Source of the DNA: Solirubrobacterales bacterium
Lineage (GTDB): Bacteria; Actinomycetota; Thermoleophilia; Solirubrobacterales; Solirubrobacteraceae
Assembly: GCA_009781575.1 (NCBI GenBank)
Contig: WQXW01000013.1
Coordinates: 1 to 14,468, forward strand
Direction of reading: 5' to 3'
DNA length: 14,468 nucleotides
The notes beneath the pieces are model-generated. The model made no database searches. It was given only the letters and a program-made list of their open reading frames with translations, and had not been told where the DNA came from. Of this stretch, positions 12,363-14,468 are shown piece by piece (positions within the stretch are counted from its first letter, which is position 1; each line of letters starts with the position of its first letter). The translations under genes were made by a program, and so were the position numbers.

Positions 12363-13898
12363 GTGAGACGGGGCGCGGGAACTTTGGGCAAAAACAAACC
12401 CACACCCTCGCTCGCGCGCGCGACCCGGCGAGCGGGCCCCCCGCCCACGGCGAGTGCCCCGCCAGAGCCTCCCGGGCGGCCCGCCGGCCGCTCCTACAGA
12501 AGCGGCGCCGGCATTCTCTCGGTCGGCATCGCCGCCACCGGCGTGCTCACGTTCGCCTACTTCTCGATCGCCAGCCACGTGCTGGGCGCCGAGGAGGCCA
12601 AGCGCATCGACGTCCTGTGGGCGGTGATGTTCGTGATCATCTCGGTGATCTACCGCCCTGTCGAACAGCTCCTGTCGCGCACGATCGCGCAGCGGCGCGC
12701 GCGGGGGCAGGCGCGCTACGAGCTGCGCGTGCCGATCGCGATCCAGGGCTCCTTCGCGCTGCTGTTCCTGATCGCCGCGCTCGCGCTGCGCGAACCGCTG
12801 ATCGACCACGTCTTCCACCACAACAGCGCGCTCTACTGGGTGCTGGTGGTGGGCACGCTCGCCTACGCCGCCTCCTACTTCGCGCGCGGATGGCTGGCCG
12901 GGCATGAACACTTCGCGCTGTTCGGCGGGCTGGTGCTGATGGAGTCGGCCTCGCGGCTCTGCTTCGCGCTGGCGGTGGCGCTCGGCATCGCCTCCGGCCA
13001 GACCGCGGTCGCGCTCGGCATCGCCGCCGCGCCGCTGCTCTCGCTGATGGTGGTGCCGGCGGCGTTCCTGCGGGGCGGGCGCCGGCGCGCAGGCGCCCAC
13101 GACGCGGCACAGACGCTGCTCGCGGCGGGACCGCGGCTCCCGGCACAGACGCCCCTGGAGGCGGAGACGCAGCTGGAGGCGCTCGACGCGACGCTGCCGG
13201 GGCCCAGCGCGCAGAGCGCTCGCGAGGAGGCCGCCGCGCAGGAGGCGCTCTCGCTGCGCCAGAGCACCGGCTTCGCGGTGTCGGTGTCGTCGATCATGCT
13301 CTCCGAGCAGGCGCTGCTGAACGCCGCGGTGCTCACGGTGGCCGTGACCTCGCGCGACGCGGTGCTGGCGGGGATCGTGTTCAACGTGCTGCTGATCTCG
13401 CGCGCGCCGCTCCAGCTCTTCCAGGCGATCCAGACCTCGCTGCTGCCCCATCTGGCGGGGCTGGAGGTGCGCGCCGGCCATGCCCAGTTCGCGCGCGCGG
13501 TGCGGGTCACCGTGCTGGCGATCGCGCTCTTCGCGGGCGTGGCGAGCGTGGCGCTGCTCCTGATCGGGCCCGCGGTGATGGAGCACGTGCTCTTCGGCCA
13601 GCACTACACCTACGGCCGCGTGGGGCTGGCGCTGGTGGGGATCGCCATGGGGATGCACCTCACCTCCGGCACGCTCAACCAGGCCGCGCTGGCGCGCAAC
13701 CGCGCGCAGGCCGCCGCGGCCTGCTGGCTGGTGGCGGCCGCCGGGTTCATCGCCTGGATGCTGGTGGGGGCGGTCCACAATGAGGTGCTGCGCACCGAGA
13801 TCGGCTATCTGGGCGCCACCACGCTGCTGGCGCTGCTGCTCGGCGCGCTCTACCGCCGCGGTCAGGCCGCGCCGGCGGCGCGCGCGATCGCGGTGTAG
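12363..13898 (+). CDS. MOP-superfamily flippase (polysaccharide/lipid-linked glycan exporter-like)
   Basis: A 511-residue polytopic membrane protein resembling the PST/MurJ/MATE-type flippases that move lipid-linked sugars across the membrane. Residues 1-45 are a Pro/Arg-rich cytoplasmic tail. The first membrane pair spans ~50-98 (ILSVGIAATGVLTFAYFSIA, then a loop, then VLWAVMFVIISVIY followed by RPVEQLLSRTIAQRRARG, a recognisable pattern for the family). Further helices lie near 124-142, 155-175, 185-209 and 215-235. Residues 236-300 form a hydrophilic, Ala/Leu/Gln/Glu-rich central loop dividing the two halves, and helices resume to ~497. The GTG at 12363 is the only long start, without a clear ribosome binding site; a shorter start cannot be excluded. 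It overlaps rpe tail to tail by 37 bp. The substrate is inferred from the neighbouring GT genes. Confidence 0.82.
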   Translation: MRRGAGTLGKNKPTPSLARATRRAGPPPTASAPPEPPGRPAGRSYRSGAGILSVGIAATGVLTFAYFSIASHVLGAEEAKRIDVLWAVMFVIISVIYRPVEQLLSRTIAQRRARGQARYELRVPIAIQGSFALLFLIAALALREPLIDHVFHHNSALYWVLVVGTLAYAASYFARGWLAGHEHFALFGGLVLMESASRLCFALAVALGIASGQTAVALGIAAAPLLSLMVVPAAFLRGGRRRAGAHDAAQTLLAAGPRLPAQTPLEAETQLEALDATLPGPSAQSAREEAAAQEALSLRQSTGFAVSVSSIMLSEQALLNAAVLTVAVTSRDAVLAGIVFNVLLISRAPLQLFQAIQTSLLPHLAGLEVRAGHAQFARAVRVTVLAIALFAGVASVALLLIGPAVMEHVLFGQHYTYGRVGLALVGIAMGMHLTSGTLNQAALARNRAQAAAACWLVAAAGFIAWMLVGAVHNEVLRTEIGYLGATTLLALLLGALYRRGQAAPAARAIAV

Positions 13899-14468
13899 GC
13901 CGCCGCCGGCTCCGCGGCGTCGAAGATCGCCGAGCCCGCCACGAAGATCGTGGCGCCCGCCTCGCGGCAGCGCGGCGCGGTGTCGGGGTCGATGCCGCCG
14001 TCCACCTCGAGCGCCACGCCCGCGCCGATCAGCTCGCGCAGCCTGCGCACCTTGGCCGGCGAGCGCTCGATGAACGGCTGCCCGCCCCAGCCGGGGTTGA
14101 CCGTCATGCAGAGCGCCACGTCGATCGCCTCGCGCACCTCGTGAAGCGCCCCCACCGGGGTGGCGGGGTTGATCGCCACGCCCACGCACGCGCCCTCGCC
14201 GCGGATCTCCTCGATCGCGTACGCCAGGTGCGGCGTGGCCTCCACGTGGATCGTGATCGAGTGCGCCCCCGCGCGCGCGAAGTCGGCCACGTGGCGCTCG
14301 GGACGCTCGATCATCAGGTGCACGTCCAGCATCGCCCCGCGCTCCTCCACCTGTTGGCGCAGCCCTTCCACCACGACCGGCCCCACCGTGATCGCCGGCA
14401 CGAAGTGGCCGTCCATCACGTCGACGTGGACGATCGCCGCGCCGGCGTCGATCACCTCCCCCACCTGC
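13862..14468 (-). CDS. rpe: Ribulose-phosphate 3-epimerase, 5'-truncated by window end
   Basis: Interconverts ribulose-5-phosphate and xylulose-5-phosphate in the pentose phosphate pathway; ribulose-5-phosphate is also the RibB substrate. About 201 residues are visible and roughly 20 at the N-terminus lie beyond the window. Motifs are VHVDVMDGHFVPAITVGP, HLMIERPERHVADFARAGA, TVNPGWGGQPFIERSPAKV and the phosphate-binding LEVDGGIDPDTAPRCREAGA then FVAGSAIF. The visible frame continues to the last base, so a start at the GTG 14464 is not the true start. In many actinobacteria rpe is adjacent to ribD; here the glycosylation gene block lies between them. Confidence 0.95.
   Translation of the reverse strand, partial: QVGEVIDAGAAIVHVDVMDGHFVPAITVGPVVVEGLRQQVEERGAMLDVHLMIERPERHVADFARAGAHSITIHVEATPHLAYAIEEIRGEGACVGVAINPATPVGALHEVREAIDVALCMTVNPGWGGQPFIERSPAKVRRLRELIGAGVALEVDGGIDPDTAPRCREAGATIFVAGSAIFDAAEPAAAYTAIARAAGAA

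Noticed and set aside
1..14468. CRISPR arrays, transposases, integrases, phage genes or toxin-antitoxin pairs
   Set aside because: No regularly spaced direct repeats and no protein with motifs of those families were seen on either strand.

Overview
The window is very GC-rich with GC-ending codons and frequent GTG starts. It carries an actinobacterial gene order, rpmB - yloV/fakA-like - recG next to a ribD-ribE-ribBA-ribH operon. This suggests a high-GC actinobacterium, and by general resemblance of the proteins perhaps Thermoleophilia (Solirubrobacterales). The class assignment is inference; no marker for it was tested.

Layout. From 1 to 2934 (minus strand) lie the recG N-terminus (running off the left edge), a 388-bp non-coding stretch, a DAK2/FakA-like protein and ribosomal protein L28. 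From 2935 to 3166 is a strongly G-tracted spacer. From 3167 to 6792 (minus) is a compact riboflavin operon, ribD-ribE-ribBA-ribH, with 4-nt GTGA stop/start overlaps at two of its three junctions. From 6848 to 10271 (minus) are two overlapping multi-pass GT-C-type glycosyltransferase-like genes. After a 111-bp divergent promoter region, 10383 to 13898 (plus) holds a GT2 polyprenyl-phosphate-type glycosyltransferase, a SAM methyltransferase and a MOP-family flippase. From 13862 to the right edge (minus) is rpe, 5'-truncated by the window end and overlapping the flippase tail to tail by 37 bp.

How the genes work together. The rib genes encode the route from GTP and ribulose-5-phosphate to riboflavin, and rpe interconverts ribulose-5-phosphate and xylulose-5-phosphate. 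In many actinobacteria rpe sits directly beside ribD. Here about 7 kb of envelope-glycosylation genes lies between them. Those five genes read as a partial lipid-linked sugar module: GT2 could load a sugar on polyprenyl phosphate, the flippase could move a lipid-linked glycan, the GT-C proteins could transfer sugars outside the membrane, and the methyltransferase could decorate the product. Priming transferase and polymerase are absent, so it is a module rather than a full polysaccharide locus.

Most unusual signal. A dispersed, directional intergenic repeat of about 88-99 bp occurs three times (470-566 minus, 3097-3184 plus, 12202-12300 plus). Each copy carries a near-perfect 26-bp palindrome followed by a T-tract and a conserved 3' segment. 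Two copies lie just downstream of genes and are preceded by a second, sequence-unrelated GC hairpin. The third forms the last codons and stop of ribH. Other unusual items are short in-frame minisatellites, three with a 15-bp period, in disordered tails of several proteins, and a run of ten G-tracts upstream of rpmB.
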